Counted from the first letter of the stretch, positions 1-11,959 are shown. The stretch is 64,000 nt of DNA from Acanthacorydalis orientalis (GCA_034766995.1 CM068315.1:11412510-11476509); one strand, 5' to 3'. Numbers and translations: made by a program. The notes: a model not told the origin generated them from the sequence alone.

Positions 1-123
1 TAACACTGTACTAGGATCACGTATTTATCATTCGGTGCAATACACGGGAAACATTGGCTGATTGCAGGATCGAATTTTAATTACGAAGTGTCATAGTTCA
101 ACTCACCGTAATGAAATCATGGT

Positions 124-125
<2 letters not shown>

Positions 126-190
<65 letters not shown>
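126..190. repeat. (TA)n microsatellite
   Basis: Pure TA dinucleotide run of about 32 units. It is the source of the Tyr-Ile-repeat open frame that crosses it. Confidence 0.97.
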
Positions 191-196
<6 letters not shown>

Positions 197-727
197 TGTG
201 CTTATTCAATAACGAGATTGGTTAACCAGCGTAATAAAACAGTATTGTTATATCTTTGCAGATAAGTATTTCAGTGAATTGCGCTATACATGTACTCTAT
301 TCAAACACTGCATAAGTAATCCGTCGTGTACTGCTAATCGGGATTATTTTCACCAATGAGTTTCACATTAATTTTTTGTAGAGCGTATCCCGTTAATCTT
401 CTTTCAATGCGACCACATACAATTTGAAATCATTAATAGATACATAAATCTATGTTTTTAAAAAATTTCAGAACATTTTCATAAAAATGGTCTATTTTGA
501 TTACTTCTGAAAAACGACAATTCTATACTCCTTAAGACTTTTCTGTAATCGATGAATTTTCATTTTAAGTGTACTCTCGAGTACAAATAAAGTACTATCG
601 ATAGTCAATATAAATAATGTTATGTTTTGTAATTTTTTTATATAAAATATATTTATTTAAACAAATTTATATTACAGTTTTAGTTTTTCTACAAGTAGTG
701 TAAAAGCTACTTTGACCAATATAACTT
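191..727. other. AT-rich non-coding stretch
   Basis: I see no open frame of note, no inverted termini and no conserved transposase word. Confidence 0.6.
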
Positions 728-728
728 T

Positions 729-737
729 ATATATATG

Positions 738-804
<67 letters not shown>

Positions 805-821
805 GTGTGTATATATATATA
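729..821. repeat. compound (TA)n/(TATG)n microsatellite
   Basis: TA run interrupted by TATG and GTGTGT units, which points to an older tract than the pure one at 126. Confidence 0.95.
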
Positions 822-1040
822 ATAACAAATGACTCTGAATTGATGATTTTGAAGATAAATTAGTTTTATATGAGGATCGATTGATGATAATGGATATATT
901 TGAAATAACAAACACATTAAAAACAACCAGCTTTTTATGTACATTAAACATATATATCGATGGGGAGTTATTATCTACATGTTTTTGAGACATGTTTTAT
1001 GTTTTGTTTATTTGAGACTTGGCTTCTATGATACCCAAAT

Positions 1041-1140
1041 ATGTTTACTGTTTCATTCAGTTACATTTACATGCTTACAAGTGATCAAACGCAGCGAGCC
1101 CGGGGGTTAGGAGCGCAACGAGCAAAGAGCGAAAGCCCAT
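1041..1140 (+). mobile_element. diverged Helitron-like 3' end
   Basis: The block starts TTTCATTCAGTTACAT and continues through GCTTACAAGTGATC to a GC-rich GAGCGAAAGCCC near 1125-1137. It aligns by eye with the two Helitron 3' ends at 16.8 and 17.2 kb (CATTCGGTTGCATGTACAGG, then GGGGCGAAGCCC). The terminal hairpin is eroded and the final CTAG is missing, so this is an old relative. Confidence 0.45.
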
Positions 1141-1691
1141 ATTATATATTTAATAAAATATTTAGTTATCTTTTTATGCCAATTATAATCATTGTCCCTG
1201 TTAAAACAAACTGTCTTCAAATAAACAGTGTATAAAAACAAATATTTAATTCTAATAAAATTCTTCAAAATTTCTAAATTAATCATCTAATGGCTTTTCT
1301 CCTTTCAAAATGAACTTTTTCGAAATGTCATCTTGCATTTGAAAATTAATTAATAGTATTTTTTATAAATAATTGTTATTCATTTATATTTTTACAGTAA
1401 TTCCATTTGTGTATATGTTTCTTTTAATAAGATTAGTTAATTGGGTTAATAAAATGCAGTATAAAAAATATAAAGTTTTGAGAGATTTTTGTTCCTACAC
1501 TTTCAATTTTGCCTAATTAATTAAGTCCAAAATGTTTAAAGTTTAATATGAAAGTATTAATTATATTCAAAGAACATAAAACTATCATTTGTAAAACGTG
1601 AAGGAACATTAATAATAATCAAGTAAGGATTAAATCTAAAATCATAATTACTACCATATTAAGTAAAATTTTATATTTTTAATGTTATTTG

Positions 1692-1717
1692 TTATATATA
1701 TATATATGTATGTACAC

Positions 1718-1763
<46 letters not shown>
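1692..1763. repeat. compound (TA)n(CA)n(TA)n microsatellite
   Basis: TA run, then TGTACACACACAC, then TA again. The CA block in the middle makes it weakly palindromic. Confidence 0.95.
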
Positions 1764-1766
<3 letters not shown>

Positions 1767-2064
1767 ATATTAACAAAGTAAATTCATCTGATCAAAATAA
1801 ATATCGTTTTCAGACCAAAATTGAACAAAAGAATAATCTATATTAACGATATATTGTACTACACAGAAATAACTGTAAATTATCTAGAAAAATATGAATT
1901 TACAGGACAATACAAACAGATTTATTGAAAGGAAATTAGAAATCATAGAGATAATTTATCTGCAGTCATTTTTTTTGTGAGATATATATAATGTTCACAT
2001 CACTGAAACTTCTCAAAAAAATATATGAAGTAGAATATAAAATTATAATTTTATAGATAAATTA

Positions 2065-2633
2065 TTAGGTTGGTAGGAAAATAATTACGGTTTTGTTTTC
2101 TGAATTCTAACCGTAATTTTTTCCAATGAAAGTGTCATTTCATCGACTTCATGTTGATATCATTTTAAAGTGCATTTTTCGGTCTGTATTTGGTAATATC
2201 GACTTTTGTTGTATTATTAATTTTGTTTCAAATTGGGCTATTAAATTAAAGATGCAAAAGAAGCAAATAAAAGCATTTTTTGTATGAGTTCAAAACGGGT
2301 AGTAAAGCATCAGAAACTGCTCGTAAACTAAACGATGCTTTTGGTGTGAGTACTGTTAAGGAAAGTACGGTGCAATTATGGTTTCAAAAATTTCGTGCTG
2401 GGGACGAGAGTCTTGAAGATGAAGAAGGTTACGAGCGTCCATCTTCAGTTCATAACAACCAACTGAAGTTGTTGAATCAGAACTACGCACAACAACTCAG
2501 AAGCTTGCACAAAAGTTAGGCGTTAGTTATCCAACAGTTCTGGATTACTTAAAACAGATAGGAAAATCAAAAAAGCTGTAAATATATATCAATTTGAAAG
2601 TTATAAACCGCAATTATTTTTCTACCAACCTAA
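2065..2633 (+). mobile_element. internally deleted mariner, cecropia/Hsmar1-like (copy 1)
   Basis: The inverted termini begin TTAGGTTGGTAGGAAAATAA on the left and match the right end over about 26 bases with two differences. TA target duplications sit at 2063-2064 and 2634-2635. Inside is the N-terminal helix-turn-helix part of a mariner transposase (2280-2519), readable as YEFKTGSKASETARKLNDAF and then WFQKFRAGDESLEDEE. A frameshift lies just upstream near 2281, where FFV-stop interrupts the expected FFYEF. After QIGKSKKL the sequence jumps straight to the 3' untranslated end, so the whole DD34D catalytic domain is missing. A full-length element would be about 1.3 kb; this is 569 bases, hence non-autonomous. 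The same deletion junction occurs at 4401, 19088, 29831 and 50573. Confidence 0.93.
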
Positions 2634-2879
2634 TAGTTTCATATTCGAGAGAGAATTCAGGAATATTGAACTAATTATTATATTTAATAGATTTTCAAAA
2701 AAATGTCTACCAGTTTTAATGTTTTGAACCTACTCTATTGAAATTAAACGCGTGTAAAATTATGAGCAGCTATTTAGTGTATGTACATACTAGTGGATAA
2801 TTATTAAATGATCAAAATATTATTGACTATTATTATTACTACTGCTAATATGAATCTTTCATCGTGAGTACATATAATT

Positions 2880-3140
2880 GTAAAATCGATTTATAGGAGT
2901 GGTACATCGCATGTGTCCGCTATTAATGTACAGACAACCAATTACACAGACGGTGACACATTGACACACGGATAAGGGTCATCAGACATGCATAGGAACA
3001 CGCGGCTCACGGGGACGAGCCCATACCAGACGCGTCTGCAACGTCATTGATTCATTGAGCATGAAATGTCACTCAATCACGCCCATTATCGTGTTTTCAA
3101 AAGTGTAACGTCGAATTCGTTCATTGTTACAATAATTCAT
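2880..3140. other. GC-richer unique island, candidate conserved non-coding element
   Basis: G+C rises clearly and CpG words such as ACGCGGCTCACGGGGACGAG and CAGACGCGTCTG appear in otherwise TA-rich DNA. No open frame or terminal repeats are seen. A host regulatory element is an inference from composition only. Confidence 0.35.
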
Positions 3141-4398
3141 CATTGTCTCAAATAATAATAATAATTATGATGATGATCGACTCTGGAATAGAAATCAGAA
3201 AAAAACGTTATAAAAAGGTGTTTGTTCTAAGGGGAGAATGACCCAATCATGGCCGAATACGCTATATGTATTTTTTTCGCATTTGTTCGTTCAACTGAAT
3301 ACAAACGATTTCGATTCGTTTCGAGTCGTGTTGATTTTTTTAATTTGACGGACGAACTGTGTGGTACAGTGTTAATGTACGCCATTATGTCATTCCGTGG
3401 AAAACATAATGATGATTTAGCCTATGTTACATTTTGAATAAAATACAAATCGTTTATTATGTATTTCATATCCATTAAATGGGTCGTCGACGCGAACATG
3501 ACGCTTTCAAAATTTATATTAAAATGTACCTCTCATTACAACGACAGAACATTGCACTGCAGCATATTACAAGAAAGTAATTATAATCACAGATCTTCAA
3601 TTTTAAATACACTATACTTAATGTTCACAAACAGCTCCATTAAAAAAATAAATCTGTGTATATCTAAAACTTTAATATTATATCAACTTTATTAAATCAG
3701 TTGTATTTTTTATTTACTTTTATTTTTATTGTAATTATCAATATAATTATCAAAAATTTTATCGCTTATTTGCTTATTCTAAACAAATATTTATTATTTC
3801 ATAAGTTTTATAAAAAAAATACGTCTACAATTGATAACTCGATAAATAAATTCATTTTTTTGTAAAAAAGCATAGCAACAAAAGCATTTTAATTGCGTTA
3901 CACTTATTCTTATATTTTAATTAACACAGCTACATGTCATTGAAAATATAATTAACACTACATACATACATAAATTTATTTTTATTAAATCGTAGTTTTT
4001 GCAAACAGTATTCTTTATTCCTTTCTTATTTCATTCTGTAAAGTAAGATCAAAATATTGTACACAAACATTGAAATGTCTGTAAAATGTTACAGAATGTA
4101 TCCATTCAAAATAATTAATAACATTGATATTTGCATTAGATAAATAAATCACAATTAATAAAAATGTGATTAAATAGTTTAAAGTTAACTTTCCAGCATA
4201 TAAATTTATATGTATTTAATACATATGAAATAGTATTCTTTTGTATTTTTTATCGAATTAGTTTATTTTTGTTATTATTTTATTGTTTAGATATCAGTTA
4301 TAATTTGAAAACTTAAAAAAATGTTGTTATACATTTTATAAAAAGATTGATAATGAAGAAAACTATAGAATGTTTGAAAACTTACTCCTTTTTTAAAT
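3141..4398. other. AT-rich non-coding stretch
   Basis: Two short frames (3249-3437, 3459-3695) have no recognisable domain, and their codon use follows the local A/T bias. I treat them as chance. Confidence 0.55.
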
Positions 4399-4400
4399 TA

Positions 4401-4950
4401 TTAGGTTGGTAGAAAAAAATTGCGGTTTATGATCTTCAAATTCATATATATTTTTCTTAGCTAGCTGTTTTAAGTGGTCCAAAACTGTTGGATGACTAAC
4501 ACCTAACTTTTGTACAAGCTTTCGAATTGTGTTTGATTCTGATTTAACTGACGCCTTCAGTTGATCGTTATGAGCTGAAGAAAGATGCCCGTAACCTTCT
4601 TCATCTTCAAGGCTCTCGTCCTCAGCACGAAATTTTTGGAACCACTATTGCACCGTACATTCCTTAACAGTACCCACACCAAAAGCATCGTTTAGTTTCT
4701 GCTAATTTACCATTCCGTTTTGAACTCGTACAAAAAAATCGCTCTTATTTGCTTCTTTTTCATCTTTAATTCAATAGTACAATTTGAAACAAAATTACTA
4801 ATAAAATCAAAGTCGACGCTACCAAAATACAGACCGAAAAATTCACTTTAAAATGATATTATCATGAACACGATGCAATTACACTTTCATCGAAAAAAAT
4901 TAAGGTTCGAATTTAGAAAAAAAACCGCATTTATTTTCTTACCAACCTAA
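4401..4950 (-). mobile_element. internally deleted mariner (copy 2)
   Basis: Inverted termini TTAGGTTGGTAGAAAAAAATTG and ACCAACCTAA, with TA duplicated at 4399-4400 and 4951-4952. On the minus strand the transposase N-terminus is recognisable (RKLNDAFG region, FRAEDESLEDEEGYGH region) but carries small deletions and frameshifts. It has the same deletion junction and 3' end as copy 1, so it was probably mobilised as the short form rather than shortened in place. Confidence 0.9.
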
Positions 4951-5117
4951 TATTATTGATTTTAAACTAATCAAAATATTAATATATTATTTAAATGAAT
5001 TGAAATTTTTTTTCATTTATTTTGTATTAAAATGAAAGTTTTGTTTCAATATTAGGATTCGATTTAATTTTTGATATTATGCCGGTACTTCTGTTGCGTT
5101 AAGAATATAATTATAAC

Positions 5118-5640
5118 AAATTTTATTAAGAAATCACCTAGTAAATTATCAAAAATATTCCGAATATTGTTTTCAAGCTCATAAATATTTCATAGGTTCG
5201 TTTTGTAAACCTCTTCTTTTATCTGGTCCCATAAAAAGTCATCTGGCGTTATATTTGAATTTCAAGTACGTCATTAGACTGGCCTCAAAAATTCTGTTCA
5301 ATTTCTAGAGAAATACTTATCATGAGGGACAAGAACAATTAATACTAAATACGGTGGTCATATCTTAATTAGTTGTACATAATGATGGTTCCAGGCACGA
5401 AAGTTATATTCTTTTCTGAGTACATCATGAGCTATAAAACGTAAAAACTCACTCTTTTTGATTGCCTGTCATATTGATTTCTTAGTACTTCACTCGAACA
5501 TTTTTCTTACAGCATCCGCATTTTCTTCTAAAAGTGACGTTGATGATTTGTTAGATCTCCTTGAGTCTTTCACTGCACCATTTGTCATTAATTTCAGAAG
5601 AGAAACCACATTTCTGTCTTATATAGTGATCTATCATTTT
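5118..5640 (-). pseudogene. degraded Tc1/mariner-superfamily transposase fragment
   Basis: On the minus strand from about 5600 downwards, a broken frame reads NGAVKDSRRSNKSSTSLLEE, then NADAVRKMFE, then HDVLRKEYNF. This matches the paired helix-turn-helix linker of insect mariner-like transposases. After a gap a second block at about 5270-5150 reads NITPDDFLWDQIKEEVYKTN and then NIYELENNIR, equivalent to the segment around the third catalytic aspartate and its downstream helix. Several stops and a large internal deletion separate the blocks. No clear terminal repeats were found, so the limits are approximate. Confidence 0.6.
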
Positions 5641-6100
5641 TAAACTTAAACAACTAATTACTATACTTCATTATTAAGACACTTTTTGGTTTATTTTCCT
5701 ATGATCAGCTTTTTTCACTTGCAATAGAAATAACAATAAATATACTTCAATTCTTTTAATGATTTTAATATTTCCTTCCGTTAAAAAAATAACAATTAAA
5801 AAGTAAGGAGTACCTTTTCAGATCCTATAGGTCTTAAGTGCTTAAATACAGTACTGTTTTCGTATTCGCATAGATAAAAATATGTATTGAAACGAATTAT
5901 TAAATCCTTTTTTATACCACCATTTCAAAACAAACATTAATCAATTAGGACTCTTAAAGGATTTGCCCATTGCTCTTTGAATTGTATACTAATAAACTTT
6001 TTATTATATTTTTTTCATATTTTAGGAAATCAGACATTCATTGATATTATTTAGTGTGATATATAATTTCGAACTGATTTATCAGTTTTGAAATAACTGG

Positions 6101-6103
<3 letters not shown>
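5641..6103. other. AT-rich non-coding stretch
   Basis: Nothing recognisable. Confidence 0.55.
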
Positions 6104-6177
<74 letters not shown>

Positions 6178-6178
6178 C
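6104..6178. repeat. (TA)n(TG)n microsatellite
   Basis: About 32 TA units followed by GTGTGTGTGCGCGC. Confidence 0.96.
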
Positions 6179-7059
6179 GCGCGGTCGTGTATGTATATAT
6201 GTTAATAAAAAAAACTTATTTCAGTTTTAATAATATAAAATATTATTTCTTATTAATGTCATTCTCATTTTCTTATTAGTATCAACAAAAAGAATACTTG
6301 AAATGAATAAACTGCTAAAAAAAGAAAGAGAAACTTCGATTATTCTTCTTTTTCTAAAATGAAATTATAATTTTTATATTAAACTGCACTTTGTACATTG
6401 TTAGATTATTTACTGGTATATAGATTCATTTTATAGGTTATATAAATTATCTTATTTTGTAGCAGGTGTGAATAGATAGTGACAAGTCGTTAAAATCAAA
6501 TTATAAGTTCCATAAAAGTGTCTTGGTATATATTTCTACGTTACATTTTCTAGTCTTTTTTTAGAGCATGAACATCGTCTCTTCTATAAATACAAGTATA
6601 TTTCTTATTTAAAAATACTTTTTGTCGCAAAAGTATAATCGATGAAACATAATTTAATAGGCTAGAGATTTTTTGTGAAATAAAACGATAAAAATTAATT
6701 TAGATATTATATTTATTATCAGATGTAAATATTATTATCCGATTTAAACAGTAATAAATAAAAAGTATAGACAAATTTTAATAATAATTTGAAATATTAA
6801 TAACTATTTAAGACTTTGATGGATCGATTGAAAATAATTAAACGAGTAATTTTATAATAAAAGATTAGTTATTATGTATAGGTACACTATTTTATCAATT
6901 CTCGACAATAAAAATGTATAATTTCATTCTAACAAACATCTAAAAACAAAACGATGAATGTAAATGTGTAAATCATTTCTCTGGAAATGAAATATGAACC
7001 AAATATAATAATATCTAAAGAATGTTGTGCAATGAAACTGATTTCAATTGTATCGAGAT
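6179..7059. other. AT-rich non-coding stretch
   Basis: Only A/T-biased sequence with no frame, terminal repeats or element words. Confidence 0.55.
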
Positions 7060-7260
7060 ATGAAGACACGGCCGCAACATTAATTTGTTGTCGATGGTGG
7101 TCATTCCGTGCGTGTGTGGGGTAGCAATACTCGAGCACAATTTATAGTGTAGTTAACCACTGTAATTAACACGAGGTCTATTGTCATATGTACCATCAAT
7201 GGTCAGTGATGATGGTACAAGAGGGTGAATTTGCGATGTGCGGATATACAAACATCAATG
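7060..7260. other. GC-richer unique island
   Basis: Contains GACACGGCCGCAAC, GTGCGTGTGTGGGG and ACTCGAGCAC. The minus-strand 69-codon frame across part of it has no recognisable domain. Possibly a regulatory island. Confidence 0.3.
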
Positions 7261-7277
7261 TATACACATATACATTC

Positions 7278-7281
<4 letters not shown>

Positions 7282-7327
<46 letters not shown>

Positions 7328-7350
7328 GTATGTGTGTGTGCACGCGTGTG
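7282..7350. repeat. (TA)n(TATG)n(TG)n microsatellite
   Basis: TA run, then four TATG units, then a GT-rich tail. It accounts for the overlapping Tyr-Ile and Cys-Val frames here. Confidence 0.96.
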
Positions 7351-8060
7351 TGTGTCTGTGTATATTCAAATATGTGGAATATCATTCATGGGATTTACCT
7401 ACCATTTACAATGGGCGATCAGTAGGAAAAATGTATACTAGTGTATATAATAAACTACTACATATGTATTTATATTTACAAGGGATGTACATTTTATGAC
7501 TGTTAGATTTATACGTGAAAATTATGTAATTTGTGTGAAATTAAAATTGATATTCAGCTCAACAAAGAAAGTTAACATTTTAATTAAAGAGCATTAGTGT
7601 ATAATTTAATGCATATTTTGTTTTCATGGATGTTTATTTTTACACATATTATTGAAGCGCTAATACTATTTTTAATCATATTTCATTTTTAACATACGAT
7701 GTCTGAATGTATATTATTTTTTGTATTTTCATTCTGACTATAAAAATTTATATTAAAGTTTTTCTCCGTTATTAAAATAAACTGAATTTTTTAACTATCA
7801 TTTGCTTGCTGATAATTTTCACATTTATACTTTGTTATTGTTCAATTTAAATGATTTTTGTAAAGATACATAAAGATTAGATTTCTAGTGCTGAAGAGTG
7901 TTAACATATTTAATATTCATATATTCTCTTTGTCACTTATTTAAAAGAAAATATTTGTATTTTCACATACGTTCAGAAATGCAGTCTGTATTACAATAAA
8001 AAATTATGAAAATTGATTATATCTTAAGTAAATTTTCATATGAGCACAATTTTTTAAATA

Positions 8061-8062
<2 letters not shown>
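7351..8062. other. AT-rich non-coding stretch
   Basis: Nothing recognisable. Confidence 0.55.

Positions 8063-8101
<39 letters not shown>
8063..8101. repeat. (TA)n microsatellite
   Basis: Pure TA run. A shorter one lies at 8359-8376 and abuts the LINE end that follows. Confidence 0.96.
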
Positions 8102-8107
<6 letters not shown>

Positions 8108-8375
8108 AAATATGTATTTGAATTGAAGTTATTATTTTTGTTTATATTATTCTAGTCTACTTAAAAAGATTATTTCTTATTTAGAATTTTACTATAATTT
8201 CGTCAAGTTTTGTATTAATACATACGAACTTTTATGTACCAAATATAAATAGAAAACCATTATATTTGTCCTACATTCTTATATAGGTTATGAAATTTCA
8301 AAAATAAATTAATGTGTTTTATATCGAATTATTTGATTAGAATAGTATAAACTAATATTATATATATATATATAT

Positions 8376-8655
8376 AATATCAGCAGTAGCATCTGTCAGT
8401 CCACTGCTGGATAAAGGCCTGTTCTATGATTTTCGATTTTTACGGTTGAATGCCTCTCTTTTTTGGTCTTTTTATATTCCTTGGTTTCCAGTCATAATTT
8501 TTGTTGTCCATAGGTTGTCTTCTCTTCTTGCAACACACCCCGCTTATTTCCATTTCAGACTCTTTACTTTACTGTTCTTATTACATCCCTGACTTTCGTA
8601 ATTTTCTTGTTATTCCTAGCATGCATCTTTTCATACTTGTCTGTGTTATTTAGAA
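8376..8655 (-). mobile_element. RTE-type LINE, 5'-truncated 3' end
   Basis: The minus strand reads KSLKWK, AGCVARREDNLWTTKI and then the tail word GGCCTTTATCCAGCAGTGGA. This is the C-terminal end of an RTE/BovB-type reverse-transcriptase protein, where (W)AGH(V/I)AR.(E/D)D.RW is characteristic. The same tail ends the longer copy at 35280-35306. Stops and a small deletion before the EAFNR-like word make it dead. The 3' end abuts a short TA tract. Confidence 0.75.
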
Positions 8656-8674
8656 TATTATAATGATACATGTA

Positions 8675-8676
8675 TG

Positions 8677-8702
<26 letters not shown>
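8675..8702. repeat. (TA)n microsatellite
   Basis: Short pure TA run. Confidence 0.95.
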
Positions 8703-8707
<5 letters not shown>

Positions 8708-8787
8708 AAATGTTATTTTTAAGAAATTAATAAGTTTAAAAAAACAATTTACAAAATAATTTAAATATTAAAAAAAATTCGCATATA

Positions 8788-9984
8788 CAGCGTTTTCCAA
8801 TAAGGATGCATTTGTTTAATTTGAAATAAAACACAGAATTTGCGCTGAAATTTCAGGTTTCTTTATTGTAAATGATAATTGGGGATATGCCATTTATAAA
8901 TGAAAAAGAATATCGTGTGACTACCGCGTGCTTTCTCATAAGTAACCACTCTTTTGTTAAAATTTTCAATAACATCCTTACACAACTAAGACTCTCTCAC
9001 CAATTACTCATCGGATTTCATCTTTTAGTTCGGAAATTGCAGGATCTCGGTGGCCAATTAATGTCTCGATTTCTGAAAATAACGGAAATTTATCAGGAAA
9101 TAAATTACTTGTTTCGCAAGCTGTGTGATTTCTTGCACCGTCCTGCTGGAACCACATGCCCTCCAAATCAATATCATCCAATTTTGCACACAATCATGTT
9201 CCGGTATTTTTCTCCAATCACAGAAATCGCTTACTAGCCTGATTCTCAAAAAAGTAAAGACCGATGTCACCACCGGACCAAAGTGCACACCAAACAGTCA
9301 TTCTTTCTATATACAGTGGCTTCTAACTATCACACTCGGATTTTCTTCATCCCATATTTAACAGTTTTGTTTATTAACTTAGTCAGAAAGTTCAAAATGA
9401 ACCTAATCGCCAAGGATGACTTTTTCAAAAAAACCGTGTTGTTGTTCCGGTATCCAATTAACAAATATTCGATGTAGAGAATAGTCTACTGACTTCAATT
9501 CTTGTGTTAATTGAACATTGTAAGCCTTCAGCAACAATTCCTTATATAAATACGCTATATGATCGTCTGTAAAAGGCCCAATTTCTTTGAACATAGTAGA
9601 ATTGACATTCCTGGCTCTTCCGATACATTCTTTCACGAATCAAGTCAATGTTTTCTTCAGAACAACACTACGAAGACGTGTCGATGTTTTTTTATCTTCA
9701 ACCGATCCAGTCTCTTCAAATTTACTCACTAATCGAAGAATTATTGATTCAGATGAATGAATATGTCGAGAACAAATATCGCCTAATTTACAAAATGTAT
9801 TTTTTATAGAACGACCATTTTCTTAATACAATTGTATTAATTCAGTACGTTGTTTTGTTGTATACGAATCCATAACTAAAAATGGTTATGTCGAAACTCA
9901 GCAAATGCCAAAAAATACGTCTATCAATTTTACATCTGTGAAATATAACTTCTTAAAAAATTGCGTCCCTGTTGAGAAACCCTC
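8788..9984 (-). mobile_element. near-full-length mariner-like element, family B copy 1
   Basis: The left terminus is CAGCGTTTTCCAATAAGGAT; the complement of the right terminus is GAGGGTTTCTCAACAGGGAC. They are imperfect inverted repeats, and TA dinucleotides flank both sides (8786-8787, 9985-9986). At 1197 bases this is close to the usual mariner length of about 1.3 kb. The transposase lies on the minus strand and is broken. A longer sister copy lies at 45775-47042 in the same orientation. Confidence 0.85.
8894..9873 (-). pseudogene. mariner-like DD34D transposase, dead
   Basis: On the minus strand the frame opens MDSYTTKQRTELIQLY with a stop soon after. It continues with a helix-turn-helix region (SESIILRLVSKFEETGSVED), VQLTQELKSVDYSLHRIFVN, the first catalytic aspartate in FFEKVILGDEVHF, and the second in MWFQQDGARNHTA. 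The segment that should hold the third aspartate (WPPR.CDLTPLDYFLWG in relatives) is shortened: the sequence goes from a WPPR-like word to ISELKDEIR. At least three stops and frameshifts plus this internal deletion rule out function. It presumably ends at HDILFHL-stop. Confidence 0.85.
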
Positions 9985-10429
9985 TAATTTAAATACAACA
10001 AATTTACTGAATTTCTTGAATTAGTTTTTTTTTCTAATATAAGTCATTGTACCAACGATTTTATACCAAAATTCAATCATGCGTTAAATAGCTTAATAAC
10101 AGTACTTATTAATTTTCTGCATATGACAATAAACCAGAACATGTAATGTAAATATCATACAAACACATTCAAAATTTTGAATTATCACCATTTCATTATA
10201 TGTTATATTATATGCGGTCGTTCTATAAACTCTTGAAAATAATATTAGACCAAAAACGGCATTAACGTAAATACGCCACAGTCAAATAAATAAAACAATA
10301 AAAATATACATTTCGTGTCGTTAATGCTTCTTCAAGTATATGTACATACATATATTCATTTACGAACTATATATATATATATATAATTCGCATGTTAGCC
10401 ATATTTGAATTTATATATCAAAAATACTT
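9985..10429. other. AT-rich non-coding stretch with a short TA tract
   Basis: Only a 17-base TA run (10368-10384) stands out. Confidence 0.5.
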
Positions 10430-10660
10430 AATTCGCTCGCTCGAAGCACTAAATCCACGTCGTTTATTTCGTGCACGAGATAGTTAAATGTGTTTAATTT
10501 TAATAAAACGCAAACATGCAATAATCAGTCTCTGTACAATGATGTTGGTGGACTGTAGCAGTTTATAAAATACAGAGGACGATGTGTACCCGCTGTATTA
10601 CCATCATACACGAGAGACCCGGTTGCGATTAAATAAACATGTACTGTGAAATTGTGGAAA
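10430..10660. other. GC-richer unique island
   Basis: Includes TTCGCTCGCTCGAAGCAC, CACGTCGTTTATTTCGTGCA and ACACGAGAGACCCGGTTGCG, with a TATAAAA word at 10564-10570. There is no frame. Candidate cis-regulatory element. Confidence 0.35.
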
Positions 10661-10672
10661 GCATATTAATAC

Positions 10673-10673
<1 letters not shown>

Positions 10674-10712
<39 letters not shown>

Positions 10713-10722
10713 ATGTGTGTTG
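10674..10722. repeat. (TA)n(TG)n microsatellite
   Basis: TA run turning into (GT)n, ending GTGTATGTGTG. Confidence 0.95.
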
Positions 10723-11321
10723 TATTAGTAAATTTGAACCATAAAATAAAACTATTTTATGTATGAAACAGTATATTGTCATCATTACATGAGCTATTGT
10801 TAATTTAAAATCAGAATTTTTTTTATAATTCAGTGTTAACAAGCCATATACTAATTTTATTTTCTAATACATAAATATTTTGATAGAAATGAATACACAA
10901 GTGTTTATAACAATGTCTTCAATCATTCGATATTTACTTAAACTCTCAATATTTTTTTTTCAATTTTATAACGTGACTTATAAATACCAATTGCAAATTA
11001 TTATTTTTCAGTTGAATTTCATTTGAAATAAATGTGTCTTTATAAATAACAAATCATTACAAATTAATTTTTTGTATGATATATGATTAATGATTATGTA
11101 TGAAAAATGTGTAATTAGATTATATTTAAAAAATAATTGGTATAAAAGTTATAAAGACTATGGAATGACGTGGTTGTTCATCCACCATCACACTTCAAGC
11201 ATACTTAAAATAATATCTATGTGTGTTTGACATTGCTTCACCACTAACCATCAAAAGTTAGATACTTTTCTAATGAAATCTTATTTAAAAACATGTAATA
11301 TTTTATTATCCTATCCTATTT
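10723..11321. other. AT-rich non-coding stretch
   Basis: Nothing certain. The word TTCATCCACCATCACACTTC near 11179 faintly resembles a mariner first-aspartate region, but it is too short to call. Confidence 0.45.
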
Positions 11322-11428
11322 GCGTCGATTCGTCACCGTGGATGAAACGTGGATCCACCACTACACAGCTTGAGTCAAAGCATTACACAAAGTGTATAGC
11401 CCACAATGGAGACTATGTTGAGAAATAA
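11322..11428 (+). pseudogene. mariner transposase relic, internally deleted
   Basis: The plus strand reads RRFVTVDETWIHHYTA, the signature around the first catalytic aspartate of mellifera-type mariners. After a frame change it reads HNGDYVEK-stop, the usual C-terminus of that group. The intervening ~200 residues, with the other two catalytic aspartates, are missing. Terminal repeats were not identified, so only the coding core is given. Confidence 0.7.
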
Positions 11429-11695
11429 AATCGATTCTTTTCCAAAAATCGCGAATTTAATTTGTTTTTTTACCATACTTATATTACAATACTTTACAAA
11501 AGTCCCACGTATATTCTGAAACTGAATTTAATACTGTTTAAACAAATGTTTTACAACAAAAAGAACAAAGTTATTTCAATAAATCGAATTTTAAGGTTTT
11601 GTTCATTGTTCATTCAAAATTTGTCAATAGATATTATTGAAACTACTGGAAATGATTTACACAACTAACTTCATTCCTGGCATATAAAGTATAAA

Positions 11696-11705
11696 TTTAT
11701 ATATG

Positions 11706-11738
<33 letters not shown>

Positions 11739-11739
11739 C

Positions 11740-11774
<35 letters not shown>

Positions 11775-11775
11775 C
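11696..11775. repeat. compound (TA)n(CA)n(TA)n(TG)n microsatellite
   Basis: TA run, ACACACACC, TA run, then (TG)n up to the Helitron terminus at 11791. Confidence 0.95.
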
Positions 11776-11790
11776 ATGTTTGTGTATACA

Positions 11791-11905
11791 CTAGAAGGCT
11801 TCGCCCTCATCTCGCTGCTCTCATTCACCCTCGAGCTACATGCACCCACCCGCTTGTTAATTATAAGCATGTCATGTAACCGAATTAAACAATAAACAAA
11901 TTTTT
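11791..11905 (-). mobile_element. Helitron 3' terminus (non-autonomous)
   Basis: Read on the minus strand, the block goes TTCGGTTACATGACATGCTT through TTATAATTAACAAGCGGG to a short GC hairpin GGGCGAAGCC. It ends TTCTAG, followed by T at the junction. A GC hairpin a few bases before a CTAG terminus, with no target duplication, is the Helitron 3' signature. It is the same family as the ends at 16834 and 17185 but in the opposite orientation. No 5' TC terminus could be assigned. Confidence 0.7.
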
Positions 11906-11958
11906 GAAATATCATTTATGTCTACATGATAATCTTCGCAGATATATTGCAATATGTT

Positions 11959-11959
11959 G

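Noticed and set aside
62..265. Reading frames made of Tyr-Ile repeats (also near 727, 7188, 16972, 21659, 28094, 34061, 39778, 51505, 53166, 56627, 63350 and others).
   Set aside because: They are translations of (TA)n microsatellites; the flanking residues show no domain and vary with tract length.
3249..3437. 62-codon frame starting MAEYAICIFF with fairly balanced codons.
   Set aside because: No recognisable domain, no promoter or splice context, and it ends in AT-rich DNA. Kept only as part of a non-coding stretch.
11160..11220. A second mariner-like first-aspartate word (FIHHHTS) near 11179.
   Set aside because: Too short, no flanking agreement, and no second motif.
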